Shown here piece by piece: positions 1 to 9,250 of a stretch of 64,000 bases of DNA. The notes beneath the pieces were generated by a model, which worked only from the letters and a program-made list of their open reading frames with translations, did no database searches and had not been told where the DNA came from. How positions within the stretch are numbered: the stretch's first letter is position 1; each line of letters opens with the position of its first letter. Made by a program: the position numbers and the translations under genes. Source of the DNA: Limnobaculum parvum (GTDB lineage: Bacteria; Pseudomonadota; Gammaproteobacteria; Enterobacterales; Enterobacteriaceae). The stretch covers positions 2,328,001-2,392,000 of the forward strand of contig NZ_CP029185.2 of the NCBI RefSeq assembly GCF_003096015.2, in the 5' to 3' direction.

Positions 1-202
1 AGCTTACCCAACAAAAATATCCATAAGCATGATCTTGAATAAATACAAACTTATCAGATAAATCAATGGATTTCTTGGCTGATACGCCAACAGTTAACTG
101 TTGTGTCGATAAGGATAACTCATCAAAACCATCAACAATAACATCCACTAGCCTTTCGAAAGAGGGACACTCTTTGATAGGAAACATAATTTTATTTGCC
201 AT
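1..202 (-). CDS. M1 immunity-like protein, partial (runs off the left edge)
   Basis: Reads from an ATG at 202 leftwards and is open to base 1; the first residues are MANKIMFPIKECPSFERLVD. The start is clear: a strong AAGGAGGTG ribosome site lies 7-8 bases upstream, and the start overlaps the stop of the toxin remnant as TAATG, the coupling normal for CDI toxin/immunity pairs. I do not recognise the family. Position directly after a CdiA C-terminal remnant is the only reason to call it an immunity protein; the 3' end is outside the window. Confidence 0.55.
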   Translation of the reverse strand, partial: MANKIMFPIKECPSFERLVDVIVDGFDELSLSTQQLTVGVSAKKSIDLSDKFVFIQDHAYGYFCWVS

Positions 203-497
203 TACTTGTCACCTCCTTTTGTCATTGAACCACTGGTTACATTCAACCACCCATCTTGGGTTTTAATATAAATATGATTAACAGTACCTTCCATCGTTAC
301 ATTAGACACAGGAGAACCGGGCTTAAAGTGATTAATCATTTCATTCATACTAACACCCGTTTTAGACGCATCAATGTATAAATCACCTTGCAAGTACCAA
401 TCCATTCTGCTGCAACGGCACTCGTTCCGTCCAGTGTACTAACCAGATCGGGATCAAGCCCCATCGCTTTCAGATAAGCGTATTCTTCCGTGTTTCA
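202..497 (-). pseudogene. M1 CdiA-CT remnant, chimeric and out of frame
   Basis: The upstream part (about 497-385) translates to EEYAYLKAMGLDPDLV and TLDGTSAVAAEWIGT, matching the pretoxin linker of the EndoU tip of the live cdiA. It then switches to an unrelated 67-residue frame (202-405) ending in MTKGGDK. The two parts are in different frames: the linker frame reaches a stop about 15 codons after the switch. So this looks like a toxin tip joined to a foreign linker by a recombination that lost the frame, while the immunity gene behind it was kept. The 3' toxin part is not a family I recognise. Confidence 0.55.
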
Positions 498-502
498 GAT
501 AG

Positions 503-769
503 CTATTCACCATCTTTACTTTTTGTTTGCTTTTTTCGAGACTCTCGTAAGTCAATGATGTTAAAAATTAAAGCACCTAAAGATATTAATGCTCCGGCAG
601 CCACACTTATTTTTATTACTTTAATTACACCATCGAAAGATAAATGAAACTCAGCAGTATAAATAAAAGCTGTCACAATTCGTACAGCTACACCTAGTAT
701 AAAAAAAGCAGTCGTCATATATAAAAAAATGAGAATAAATATATAAGGTGTCATTTTTTTTATTGTCAT
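503..769 (-). CDS. M2 small inner-membrane immunity protein
   Basis: 88 residues with hydrophobic stretches at about 8-30, 34-45 and 55-70 and a charged tail (RESRKKQTKSKDGE), so probably two or three membrane segments. It starts with an ATGA overlap on the end of the M2 toxin fragment. It is a close relative of the M8 immunity protein at 10552-10815: the start (MTPYIFI) and the last 21 residues are shared, the middle differs. Membrane immunity proteins are known partners of ionophore-type CdiA tips, which fits its hydrophobic, glycine-rich toxin partner. Function is inferred from pairing. Confidence 0.6.
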   Translation of the reverse strand: MTIKKMTPYIFILIFLYMTTAFFILGVAVRIVTAFIYTAEFHLSFDGVIKVIKISVAAGALISLGALIFNIIDLRESRKKQTKSKDGE

Positions 770-1028
770 TTCTTAACCTTATCTTTGGTTAACTCTTTGA
801 CGGTATCATTTGTCATTTCAAATGTAACAGAAGAACCAATGTCACCTATCAAACCAGAAAAAGCTCCTGTATATGGCATTAATATATTTGGCACATATTT
901 CCCAAAAGCCCCACCGGCTAATGAACCAGCAATAGCCCCAGACTGAGCGGACAGATCTGGTCCATCAGTCATAAACGCCCCACCCATATTAATTACCATA
1001 TTTTGAATAATACCTCTCCCCGGCGCCA
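766..1028 (-). pseudogene. M2 hydrophobic (pore-former-like) CdiA-CT fragment
   Basis: About 87 residues, glycine/alanine-rich (GAIAGSLAGGAFGKYVPNIL), nearly identical to the end of the M8 orphan except for the last 40 residues. The homology with M8 stops abruptly at about 1028, where only a TTG could start it and there is no ribosome site, so this is the 3' end of a toxin whose delivery part has been deleted. The tail variation compared with M8 matches the variation in its immunity protein. Ionophore action is inferred from composition and from the membrane immunity partner. Confidence 0.55.
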
Positions 1029-1034
1029 AGAATC

Positions 1035-1068
1035 AAACGGCACCTCCAAAACTCTGAAGGGGCCGTTT
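1035..1068. terminator. Hairpin between M3 and M2
   Basis: Seven-base arms AAACGGC / GCCGTTT at 1035-1041 and 1062-1068. It lies just downstream of the M3 gene on the minus strand, where a short T-containing run follows, so it may end M3 transcription. Confidence 0.45.
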
Positions 1069-1089
1069 ATCTTGATTAAGAACTCAGTA

Positions 1090-1440
1090 TTACCCTTGTT
1101 GGTAACGTTCATCCTGCTGAATAAGCGGCTCTATTTGAGTCTCCCAAATATTTTTTTGAAAAATTTGTAATTCTGATGGCTCTTTTCTGGATGAAATACA
1201 ATTTCTGATAGCTTGAACTGCTATATTGAAATCAGTAATGCTTAATTCAATAAAACTAATTTGATCAAGAACTTCATATTGCATAATTTGGTCATATATG
1301 CCTACAAATCTTTCTTGTAAAGCTTCCTTAAATAGCACTTCTAATGCATTAGAAGCACTTCTATTGAGCCCTTCATGCAAGCTACCCTCAATGTTGTCAT
1401 TTTCTGGAGGCTTATATCCAATAAAAAAAGTTGCACCCAT
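1090..1440 (-). CDS. M3 orphan gene, probable immunity protein of unknown family
   Basis: 116 residues, no signal peptide or membrane segment visible, ending LIQQDERYQQG. It begins MGATFFIGYKPPENDN with an AGGTG ribosome site just before it. There is no toxin fragment in front of it: the sequence upstream (1441-1510) is only AT-rich spacer followed by a symE remnant. It sits in an array of toxin/immunity modules, so the most economical reading is an immunity gene that outlived its toxin. I do not recognise the family, and an unrelated cytosolic protein is possible. Confidence 0.5.
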   Translation of the reverse strand: MGATFFIGYKPPENDNIEGSLHEGLNRSASNALEVLFKEALQERFVGIYDQIMQYEVLDQISFIELSITDFNIAVQAIRNCISSRKEPSELQIFQKNIWETQIEPLIQQDERYQQG

Positions 1441-1510
1441 AAATCACCTCATAATTTTATTATTACTATTTTATTTTGTTGCGCTTCAGGCAATGTTTTA
1501 ACAAAAATTC

Positions 1511-1549
1511 GCAGGTGGAGTGGTGATTGAGGCAGATATTACTAGCTGA
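1511..1549 (+). pseudogene. symE 3' remnant
   Basis: Only the last codons remain: GGVVIEADITS then TGA, the same ending as the longer remnants at 25480-25689 and 23734-23814. It points towards the hairpin at 1564 and is convergent to the M4 immunity gene, the arrangement seen at several modules in this array. Confidence 0.55.
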
Positions 1550-1563
1550 CGGTTAAAACAAAT

Positions 1564-1597
1564 CTCCCGACCAAAATATATAGTCGGGAGCTTTTTA
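1564..1597. terminator. Terminator between symE remnant and M4 immunity gene
   Basis: Arms CTCCCGAC / GTCGGGAG followed on the plus strand by TTTTTATT. A near-identical copy is at 23822-23859 in the same position relative to the M11 immunity gene. It probably served both convergent genes. Confidence 0.7.
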
Positions 1598-1981
1598 TTA
1601 CGGCATTTTAGCCAGTAGAGTATTAACTTTTTCAGTATCTTCCGGATGTAGCTGGAGATATTTTTCACAGGCCAGCCTGACATATTTATAGCAGGTCTCT
1701 TCACTTACTATAACTATATTGTCTTCCTCTGGTGGATAGCCAACAGCAAATTCAACACCTTCAAAGTGTTCCTCTTCATCATAACTATCCATATCAGGAA
1801 AGTGACAATACGCGCCATCAGTATTCAGAGCACCTTTTTGAGATAATAGTTCAATTGTCCTCAAAAAGTCTCCATCACTATACATGATGTCAAAATAAGA
1901 TTTTACAATCCAATCTCGATTATTATAGTCATATGGCAGTTCAAATAAAAAACGATTTAGTTCGTCAAAAGAATCACTCAT
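1598..1981 (-). CDS. cdiI: M4 CdiI, ribonuclease-toxin immunity protein
   Basis: 127 residues, acidic (DSYDEEEHFEGVEF), with the same layout as the M11 immunity protein at 23860-24207: both have a CHFP/CNFP motif, an HFEG motif and the ending LQLHPED.EKVNTLLAKMP. Family knowledge: this resembles the CdiI family that neutralises tRNase CdiA tips. Its own toxin survives only as the last 42 codons (1992-2119), cut by the IS element. The N-terminal half differs strongly from M11 while the last 25 residues are nearly identical, which points to exchange within the gene. Confidence 0.65.
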   Translation of the reverse strand: MSDSFDELNRFLFELPYDYNNRDWIVKSYFDIMYSDGDFLRTIELLSQKGALNTDGAYCHFPDMDSYDEEEHFEGVEFAVGYPPEEDNIVIVSEETCYKYVRLACEKYLQLHPEDTEKVNTLLAKMP

Positions 1982-1991
1982 TTTTACATTC

Positions 1992-2119
1992 CTATTTAGG
2001 ATGAAAATTACTAATGCTTTTAGTTTTTGGATCTATATATACTCTAAAGGTAATACCACCTGCTGTAGAAGTATAAGACTGCAACCCTTTAGCCCTTGCA
2101 TTTTCATATCCTTTAGCCG
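1992..2119 (-). pseudogene. M4 tRNase-like CdiA-CT, 3' end only
   Basis: The last 42 codons of a toxin ending TAGGITFRVYIDPKTKSISN then FHPK and a stop, clearly related to the end of the M11 toxin (SAGGIDFRVYIDPNTG). The IS element abuts it at 2120, and what lies on the other side of the IS is a different toxin (M5), so the body of this toxin is lost rather than merely interrupted. Confidence 0.65.
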
Positions 2120-2187
2120 TGTCCACTTCCCTTAAAATGAGACAATTATAATTAGACTTTCTGCCTTACTTAACTGCAGGAGTATTT

Positions 2188-2457
2188 ATGAAAAAGATCC
2201 GTTTTACTGAGACCCAAATCGTTAATATCTTAAAACTCGCTGATTCTGGGATAAAAGTGGATGATATTTGCCGTCAAAATAGCATTAGTAGTGCAACCTA
2301 TTATAACTGGAAGTCAAAGTATGGTGGGATGGAAGCGGCTGATATAAAAAGAATTAAAGAGCTTGAAGAAGAAAATACTAAATTGAAAAAGATGTTTGCT
2401 GATGTCAGTCTGGAAAATCATGCTATGAAGGAGCTCTTTGCAAAAAAGGGTTGGTGA
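2188..2457 (+). CDS. IS3-family transposase OrfA
   Basis: 89 residues. Helix-turn-helix at about 10-45 (IVNILKLADSG to TYYNWKSKYGG) binds the IS ends; a leucine-zipper-like coiled coil follows (EELEEENTKLKKMFADV, about 55-75). It has an AGGAG site ahead of the ATG. The end contains an A6G run at about 2441-2447 just before the stop, in the overlap with orfB, a site where a shift of frame could make the fused OrfAB transposase. Confidence 0.85.
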   Translation: MKKIRFTETQIVNILKLADSGIKVDDICRQNSISSATYYNWKSKYGGMEAADIKRIKELEEENTKLKKMFADVSLENHAMKELFAKKGW

Positions 2458-3293
2458 TGGCAGAGAAAAAATCCTGCGCAAAAATACTCGTTACCTCAGG
2501 ATTATCTGTCATAAAAGCTTGCAAGATGACGGCATTAACACGCTCAGTTTATTATCGACAATGCATTGATTGGAAAGAAAAAGATAGTCAGGTGATTACA
2601 GCGATTCAATCAGTTTTAGCTAAATCGCCTCAAGCTGGTTTTTGGAAATGTTATTTTCGACTTCGCTTTCAAGGCTATCATTTTAATCATAAACGCGTTT
2701 ATCGGGTTTATTGCCGTTTAGGACTGAATTTACGACGCCGGGTTAAAAAGATTTTGCCAAAACGAGAAAAACAGCCATTGTCAGTCGCTAAAATGGCAAA
2801 TGCTCAATGGGCGTTGGATTTCATGCATGATGCTTTGTATTGTGGAAAACGCTTTAGAACATTAAATATTTTGGATGAAGGGACTCGGGAATGTTTAGCT
2901 ATCGAAATTGATACATCGTTACCCGCAGAACGAGTTATTCGGGTTCTTGAACGTTTAAAAGAAGAGCGTGGGTTACCAAAGCAAATTAGGGTTGATAATG
3001 GCCCCGAGCTTATTTCTATTAACTTATTGAATTATTGTGAAGAAAACAATGTGAAATTAGTTCACATTCAGCCTGGGAAACCCACGCAAAATGGTTTTAT
3101 TGAGCGATTTAATGGTTCGTTTCGTCGCGAATTTTTAAATGCCTATTTATTTGACTCATTAAGCCAAGTACGGGAAATGGCTTGGTTTTGGCAACAAGAT
3201 TATAACGATGAAAGAACACATGAAAGCTTAGGAAATATGCCACCAACAGCTTATCGGAAACAACTGGAAAACTCTAATAACTTACTGTCCTAA
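2451..3293 (+). CDS. IS3-family transposase OrfB, DDE integrase domain
   Basis: 280 residues with an HTH_21-like N-terminus (about 40-95, SPQAGFWKCYFRLRFQG) and an rve integrase core. The DDE triad is visible: D in WALDFMHDAL, D in VDNGPEL and E in NGFIERFNGSFRREFL. It overlaps orfA by 7 bases and ends 17 bp before the right IS end. All catalytic motifs are intact, so the element may still be active. Confidence 0.87.
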   Translation: MVMAEKKSCAKILVTSGLSVIKACKMTALTRSVYYRQCIDWKEKDSQVITAIQSVLAKSPQAGFWKCYFRLRFQGYHFNHKRVYRVYCRLGLNLRRRVKKILPKREKQPLSVAKMANAQWALDFMHDALYCGKRFRTLNILDEGTRECLAIEIDTSLPAERVIRVLERLKEERGLPKQIRVDNGPELISINLLNYCEENNVKLVHIQPGKPTQNGFIERFNGSFRREFLNAYLFDSLSQVREMAWFWQQDYNDERTHESLGNMPPTAYRKQLENSNNLLS

Positions 3294-3310
3294 ATATAGG
3301 GGAGTGGACA

Positions 3311-6300
3311 AAAGGATGTAGAGCTTCTGCCTTTATATTTGCATTACTACTACCGATAGCTATTTTTCCTGTCAAGGAATCATATGCGCCAACCATTACA
3401 GCGTTTTTACTTGCTTGTGAACCAGACGTAAATTTATTAATTTCATTTAATAAATCTTTCTTAGCTTGTACAGCTAATGCACTTGTATCTGCCCCACTAT
3501 TATAAAATAAACTACTTTCCTGCCACGCTTTCCCCGGCGAAGCTATAGCTCCATCAATTCTCGAAATAGCACTATTCCCTGCCATACCACCCGCAAACAT
3601 CGCAGTTCCTAACCCAATATCCCAAGCCCCTGCACCATAATGACCATCAGAGAGTTCCCCAACACCATACCCCATCTGATAAGCTCCGCCAGCTTTCAGT
3701 GCATAACGTGCTATAGCTCCCGATGTCCCCGGTGCTCCCGGTAATCCTAAAAATACGTCATTACCTATTTTTGCCAGACTATTGGTAGAGCCTGCTCTTG
3801 CCAAATAACGGTATGCTTCATTATAAGCCTCAACATCTGTTGGTGGAGCAAAGAATGAATTACTGGTCAGGATGCTTTGTACTGCCTCCTCTGCCCGCTC
3901 TTTTGTATAACCGAGATTAAGCTGAAGATCTAAGCTATATTGATTCAATGAACGTGCCAGTGATTGTTGTTCACTTTCCGTCAGTTCCTGACCTTGCTGG
4001 AGCTTGTGTACCAACCCATTGGTATACTTGTCTTCATCCATCAGTTGAACAATATCAGTGGAGGCCTTAACTAGGTTTTCACCGGCCTTTTGCTCCTCAA
4101 GTGCTTTTGTCAGCGCATCTGATTTTGATGGGCTAAGGTAATTATTAACAGAAGAATTATACGCAGCCGCCGCAGCCGTTCCCGCATCCGCGGTATTATC
4201 AGCCACTAAACCAGCCGCCACGCCGGTGGCGATTGAGGTCATGTTGGCAATAAACTGACGTTCGGCTTCGGTCAGGTCATCAGTCTTCTTATGATACAGA
4301 TCTTCCGCTATCGTCTTCGCTATCAGCTCACCGCTGGCCGCACCTAACGCACCAGACAGGCCATTATTACCCGAACCCTCAGCTACCGCCAGACCAACAA
4401 TCGCATGACCTATCACTTTCGCGAACAGGTTCGCATTGTTCGGATGTTCCTCGTCTATCGGGAAATTCGTATCCGCCAGTTTCTTCACGCCCTGAGCCAG
4501 TAACGGGGCCGAAGCCGCCGCGGCGGCGTTCCCCGCACTACCACCGCCCATCGCTACCGTCAGCGCTGCACCGGCTGCCTGTATCGCTCGGCCAACATTG
4601 CTGCCGGTGCCGTAGAACTCCATTTCCTTTTCGTAGAATTTGTCATAAGAAGCCTGATAGATAACCGCGTAGGTCGCTTTGTTTAAATCTTCCTGCGTTG
4701 GATTCTCATTACCGGCTTTAGCTAAATCCGCTCTCGCCTGTGCAACGATGGCCGGATCTTTAGAAGCCGCATCCTTATTGGCATCTGCCTCGGCACGGGC
4801 TTGATCCTGTGCGTTCATCACCCCAATATTGGTCGCAATAGTCGTCACCTGCGACACTATCTGCCCCGCCAGACCTATCGCTTCCAGATTACGCATCTGC
4901 TCATCGGCATCAAAAATCTTATCCAGCGGATTGGCTGCGTTAGCCGTGTCATTGCTGAGCTTCGCAATATCCTGCTGCTGATTGTTTTGGTCGCGAATAG
5001 TGATATTGCCATCCGCTATCGCCGCATGGGTCGTGCTACTGGCGCTGTCACCATAGGCCACCACGATAGGCGTACCCGGTACGCCCGGGAACCCAAACGG
5101 TGCGCCACCGCCCGAGCCGATACTCATCGACACATGGCTGACGTCATAATCTGCCTTGTTCTTGATATCGCTCCAACCCAACGTGCCGGTGTCCAGACTG
5201 TTCAGTTCTGGCGTCGCTTCCGACGCAATCACCGCCCCGTCTAACTGGGTGTGCTTACCGACGGTAATGTCATAGCCGCCCTTGCCGGCGTAAATCCCGC
5301 TCTGTTCAGTCACGCTGGCCCACGTGCTGTCCATCTTGTCCATCGTGAAGCCCAGACTGCCGTCGAAACCGGTGCCGTAGCTGCCGGCAATATTCAGTGA
5401 GTATTGCTCGTAGCTGTAGTCATCGGTGTCCTGCAATGAACGCACCGTCAAGTCACGACCCACGTCCATCGTGACGGAATCCCCTTTCGCCAGTGCGCCA
5501 ATCAGGTTGGTATCCCGACCGCTGATGATGGTCAGGTTATTACCGGCCTCAAGCTGACTCTCCGTCCAGTACAGGCCGTCTGCATGCATATTCCCTTGTG
5601 AGAAGTTCGCATCGGCAAAGAAGCGCAGGCCGTTTTTACCCCCGCCAATACCAAAACTGACCCCGGCGTTACCGCCGTAGCTCTTGTTCTCACTGTCAGT
5701 TTTCTGGGTGTTCGCCGAGGCCAGCAGGTTAACGTCCCGGTTGGCGTCAAGCAACATATTATTCCCCGCATTGATGGCGGAGCCTTTAAGGGTGATATCG
5801 CCATCCACCCCTTTCTCACCGTTACCGGTGGCGGTAATCGACAGATTATTCCCCGCCGCAATGGTCGAACCCTGCGCGGCCCGTATCTTGGTGTCGGTGG
5901 TGGATTCAGTACGCTGAGCACCGCCCGAAATACTGATACCCACAAACCCTTCGCTGTCTTTGGGCAAGTCCATCATCCCGGCCTGTACGGCCTGCACCGC
6001 CGACAGCGCCGCTTTGATTTCCTGTAGCGCCTTGATTTTGCTGTCGTGAGTTTCCTGCGCCTGTTTCGCTTCGGTCACCGCCGCATTCAGTGCACCACCC
6101 ACCGCACCAGACAGCGCAACGGTCACGCCCGACTGGGTACGTTCGTACTTGTCCTGAATGTGGGTCTGGTTTTCCACTGACTCAACGGTGACGTTTTTAC
6201 CCGTCAGGCTGATGTCTTGCTGGGCGACAACGTCTGAGCCTTTGACCGCGAGATGATTGCCCGCGCTTAAGGTGACGTTGCCTTCGGTACTGCCGACAAT

Positions 6301-7884
6301 ACTGCCAAGATTGCCAATACCGTGCGTCGTGTTGGTGGATTTTTCATCTATTTTACCAACGGTAAAGCCAATACCCCCGGTGCCCATCAGGCCCGATTTG
6401 GTGGTGCGGGACAGATGCATCTCATCCCGTTTTTCCGCGGCGGTATCGATAGTCAGGTCATTTCCGGCACTGAGCGAAACATCATGAATTCCAGTAACCT
6501 GACTTCCGTGAACCAACAGGTCGTTTCCGGCCTTCATCACCACTGAGTCACCGCTAAAGTTGCTGCTGCCCCCCGAAACAGCATGCAGCTCATCATGGCT
6601 TTCTGACGTAAGTTTTTTGCCAAAACTTCCCCGGCTACTGTACTTTGAATGTTCGCTCAGGTCTTCCGTTGACTCACCGGTAGTAATCGACAGATTATTT
6701 CCCGCAATGACCCCGAGTTGACCACCGGCCTCCACCTGCGCGGCTCGGGCATTGATGTCATTTTTCGCTGACAGGGTGATATCGCCGCTGCCGGTCATTT
6801 GACTGCCCACCTCTGACGAAGTCGATTCCCGACGGTAGTTGTTTTTATCTTTATAAAACTCCGTCTGTTTCGCTACTGTCACCGTATTCAGATTCAGGTC
6901 GTGACCCGCCGCAATGCTCGTATCACTGTTCTGACCCGCGTTGCTCAGCAGCGCCGCCGTCAGATTAATATCGTGACCCGCCGAAAGCTGTAATGTGCCG
7001 TTGTCGTTATTAACCGCAAGGATTGCCACCTGATTGATAGCCGTATGGGAAGAGCCATTGCGACCCGCCTTTTCTCCCTGCGTGGTGGTGGTGATGAGGT
7101 TAATATCATGCCCGGCCTGAAGCCTCAGGCTGTCAAAGCCCTGCATCAACCCACCGATATTATTAATATCGTTATTCGCCAGCAGCGCCACGTTATTGCC
7201 GCTGATGCTACCGCCCTGATTTTGAATATTCTGCGCCAGCACATTCAGCTTATCCCCCGCCAAAATGCGCCCCTGATTCACCAAATCATTGGTCAGTTGC
7301 AAGTTAACCTGTTTCCCAGATAACAAGGCACCGCTGCCGTCAATATCCTGCGGCCTAATCATGGCATACACCTGCGGCACCAGAACCGTTTGGATACTGC
7401 CATCCGGTAAGGTCACGTCACGGCTGACCAGCCAGACGATGTCTGAAGTCAGGTTAGCCATCTGCTCTGGCGTCAGCGCGATACCTAATGACAGAGGATA
7501 CTTCTGAGCAAACTCCACGCCGCTGTTCATCAGCGCCATATACTGCTCTTCGTCATTGGCGTAGCCGTTTAAAAAACGCATTCCCGTCAGGTTGATGACC
7601 TGCTCACGGATAAGCGTCTGCTCATAGTAACCATCGCCTAAACGCTTATGCATATTGTTCGGGTCAGCCTTTAAACGGCTGGTCATATAGTCCGAACCCA
7701 GCCAGCGCTTAAGTTGGGTATATTGAGGGTCGGTTTCGATTAAATAGCGACTACCTACCGCCGGATTGATTTTATACAGACTGGCATTGGGTAATATCAG
7801 ATTCAGGCTCGGTGGACGGGTTACCACGCTGACGTCCTTCATACCGTTCTCACCCGGCAGTTGAATATTTACCCGTTCAATACT
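3311..7884 (-). pseudogene. cdiA: M5 orphan cdiA C-terminal half, YwqJ-deaminase tip cut by the IS
   Basis: About 1520 codons nearly identical to residues 1305 onward of the live CdiA: hemagglutinin-type repeats, the alanine/glycine-rich pretoxin region and the VNNYLS joint. There is no signal peptide, no TPS domain and no start: the first possible codon is a TTG inside the junction repeat with no ribosome site. After VNNYLS comes a linker shared with M6 and M7 (NDVFLGLPGAPG, GKAWQESS) and then the start of a YwqJ-like deaminase (KKDLLNEINKF), ended by the IS at 3310 before its catalytic residues. Most likely silent, useful only as recombination donor. Confidence 0.85.
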
Positions 7885-7940
7885 GTAACTGAACGTCAAA
7901 GAGCGGGTATAGGGGTAACGCTTTTATCGGGTGGGATTTT
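7885..7940 (-). repeat. Module junction repeat, copy at M5/M6
   Basis: 56 bp beginning GTAACTGAACGTCAAAG on the plus strand and ending CGGGTGGGATTTT. Copies are at 15165, 18041, 23606, 34172 and 42770, with a shortened one at 9136. On its right always lies the hairpin and tail of an immunity gene; on its left lies either a truncated cdiA (here, 15165, 23606) or the GACTCT array of the mobile element (18041, 34172, 42770). It therefore marks a recurrent recombination boundary. Confidence 0.75.
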
Positions 7941-7988
7941 TTGTTTTGAGCTTGGGTATTTTTTGACACACACCAAGTTTGGCAGCTT

Positions 7989-8020
7989 ATCCCCAAGATT
8001 GAATATTCAATTTTGGGGAT
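7989..8020 (-). terminator. Hairpin after M6 immunity gene
   Basis: 32-bp near-perfect palindrome with arms ATCCCCAA and TTGGGGAT around an ATTGAATATTCAAT core. The same hairpin, perfectly symmetric, follows the M10 immunity gene at 18145-18176. It lies about 20 bp after the stop codon, as expected for a terminator, though the T-run is weak. Confidence 0.6.
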
Positions 8021-8041
8021 AACTCACTGAGCAAAATACTA

Positions 8042-8638
8042 TTATGAATACATTCTTGGGAAATATTCATTAATACGATCATTATCCAGTAAACGATCTA
8101 CCGTGAAGTCTATTGTATCTGACACAACGATCCCTTGCCTTAGGGGTTCAGGAAAATCTTCAATAGAGGCATAAATAGTTGGCATTAAATATCTAAAATA
8201 ATCACCCATTTTAGTTTCACCATCATAGCCGACCGGATAGTCTTTTCCCGGGTTATCGCCTTCTATACTATGATAAATAAACACTCCTTTTCTTGATGGC
8301 ATATTTATTTCACACAGTGATTCAGATTGTTTAGCACAAACCCAATCTTCAATATCCTTTCTAATATTACTATTCCTATGTACTAGGGATGAATACAAGT
8401 CTAATAATGTTTGTCCTTTTTTATCTGCAGGAATATTTATATATATGTCTGATTCTTCCCATTTATATTCATTGAGATCATCCAACAACTTTTCAAAATT
8501 ATCGATTGATAAAAGAGAATTTGGCAACCATCCCCAGCAATTATTAACCATTACGGCTATTTTCCCATTTCGGTCCATCGCAAACCAAGTATAAATCGTT
8601 CCAAAACCAGGTTCCCAAACTATATTCTTTTCATTCAT
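8042..8638 (-). CDS. M6 immunity protein for a YwqJ-like deaminase
   Basis: 198 residues, no membrane segment. The start overlaps the toxin stop as TAATG, showing the pair is translationally coupled. The C-terminal 62 residues (from GYDGETKMGDYFRY to the end, INEYFPRMYS) are almost identical to those of the M10 immunity protein, while the N-terminal part is only similar in outline (FG..YTWFAMD.NGKIAVM.NN). That is what would be expected if specificity lies in the first two thirds and the tail is kept identical by recombination. I do not know a family name; the role comes from pairing with the deaminase tip. Confidence 0.65.
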   Translation of the reverse strand: MNEKNIVWEPGFGTIYTWFAMDRNGKIAVMVNNCWGWLPNSLLSIDNFEKLLDDLNEYKWEESDIYINIPADKKGQTLLDLYSSLVHRNSNIRKDIEDWVCAKQSESLCEINMPSRKGVFIYHSIEGDNPGKDYPVGYDGETKMGDYFRYLMPTIYASIEDFPEPLRQGIVVSDTIDFTVDRLLDNDRINEYFPRMYS

Positions 8639-9135
8639 TATTTTGTTCCTTTTGGCCAGGTAACTTTACAATTATTACATGTTTCAACGATTACTTTATC
8701 TGATAATATACCATTTTCTTGCCTAACAGCCTGTGTAAACTGAATATTTTCAGGCCTTACACCTTGTCTTATTAAAGAATCTGCAGCAGATACTTCCGCA
8801 CACGCGCCTGCCTTGTTTTTACAAAAACTAGTAAACTCTCCAATTTTAACACCTAGTTGTCCTTCAACATAACTAACTGTTGTAGGATGTAATGAATCAG
8901 CTGTAATTATTTTATTACTGTAGCCTACGGCAGTTTTACCTGTAATAGGGTCATATGCACCTATCATTACAGCAACCCGTTCAGCTTGAGTATTAGATTT
9001 AAACTTATTAATTTCATTTAATAATTCTTTCTTAGCTTGTACAGCTAATGCACTTGTATCTGCCCCACTATTATAAAATGAACTACTTTCCTGCCACGCT
9101 TTCCCCAACGAAGCTATAGTTCCATCAATTCTCGA
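8638..9135 (-). pseudogene. M6 YwqJ-like deaminase CdiA-CT fragment
   Basis: Starts abruptly inside the linker (RIDGTIASLGKAWQESS) next to a shortened junction repeat, so it has no delivery part. The toxin itself is complete: the deaminase motif CAEVSAAD with Cys in place of the usual His, and the second metal-binding pair CNNC near the end (VETCNNCKVTWPKGTK). These are marks of the YwqJ branch of the deaminase superfamily, found at the ends of polymorphic toxins. Nearly the same tip is present whole in M10. Probably silent, since no start with a ribosome site is visible. Confidence 0.7.
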
Positions 9136-9161
9136 GCAACGCTTTTTTCGGGTGGGATTTT
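9136..9161 (-). repeat. Shortened module junction repeat at M6/M7
   Basis: GCAACGCTTTT followed by CGGGTGGGATTTT matches only the right half of the junction repeat; the GTAACTGAACG half is missing and M6 sequence is attached instead. Confidence 0.6.
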
Positions 9162-9198
9162 TTATTTTGAGTTGAGGAATTTTAATGGTTAAAAATTC

Positions 9199-9231
9199 AC
9201 GAACTACCCCCTTTATGTAAGGGCAGTTCGT
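9199..9231. terminator. Hairpin after M7 immunity gene
   Basis: Arms ACGAACT(A)CCCC and GGG(C)AGTTCGT, 20 bp after the stop of the Imm1-like gene, in the position where the other modules carry their hairpins. Confidence 0.55.
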
Positions 9232-9250
9232 AAAGATAGGGCTGATAAAA

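Larger units (their letters stand above)
2120..3310 (+). mobile_element. IS3-family insertion sequence, IS407-like group
   Basis: 1191 bp with imperfect terminal inverted repeats that start TGTCCACT and also share an inner GACA. It carries the two overlapping transposase genes typical of IS3. The protein motifs (FTETQIV, TYYNWKSKYGGME in OrfA) fit the IS407 group. No target duplication is visible: the bases outside the ends are CTTTAGCCG on the left and AAAGGATG on the right, and the two flanks belong to different CdiA tips. This suggests an IS-mediated deletion or a recombination between two copies. Confidence 0.85.

Noticed and set aside
4801..5244. Plus-strand open frames of 60-150 codons inside the cdiA copies
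   Set aside because: They recur at the same place in every cdiA copy simply because the coding strand is repeated and GC-rich; no support as genes.
7885..7899. Start codon for the M5, M8 and M10 orphans (MTFSYS...)
   Set aside because: The codon is TTG inside the junction repeat, with no ribosome site and no signal peptide; the homology to cdiA begins after it. These are 5'-truncated copies.
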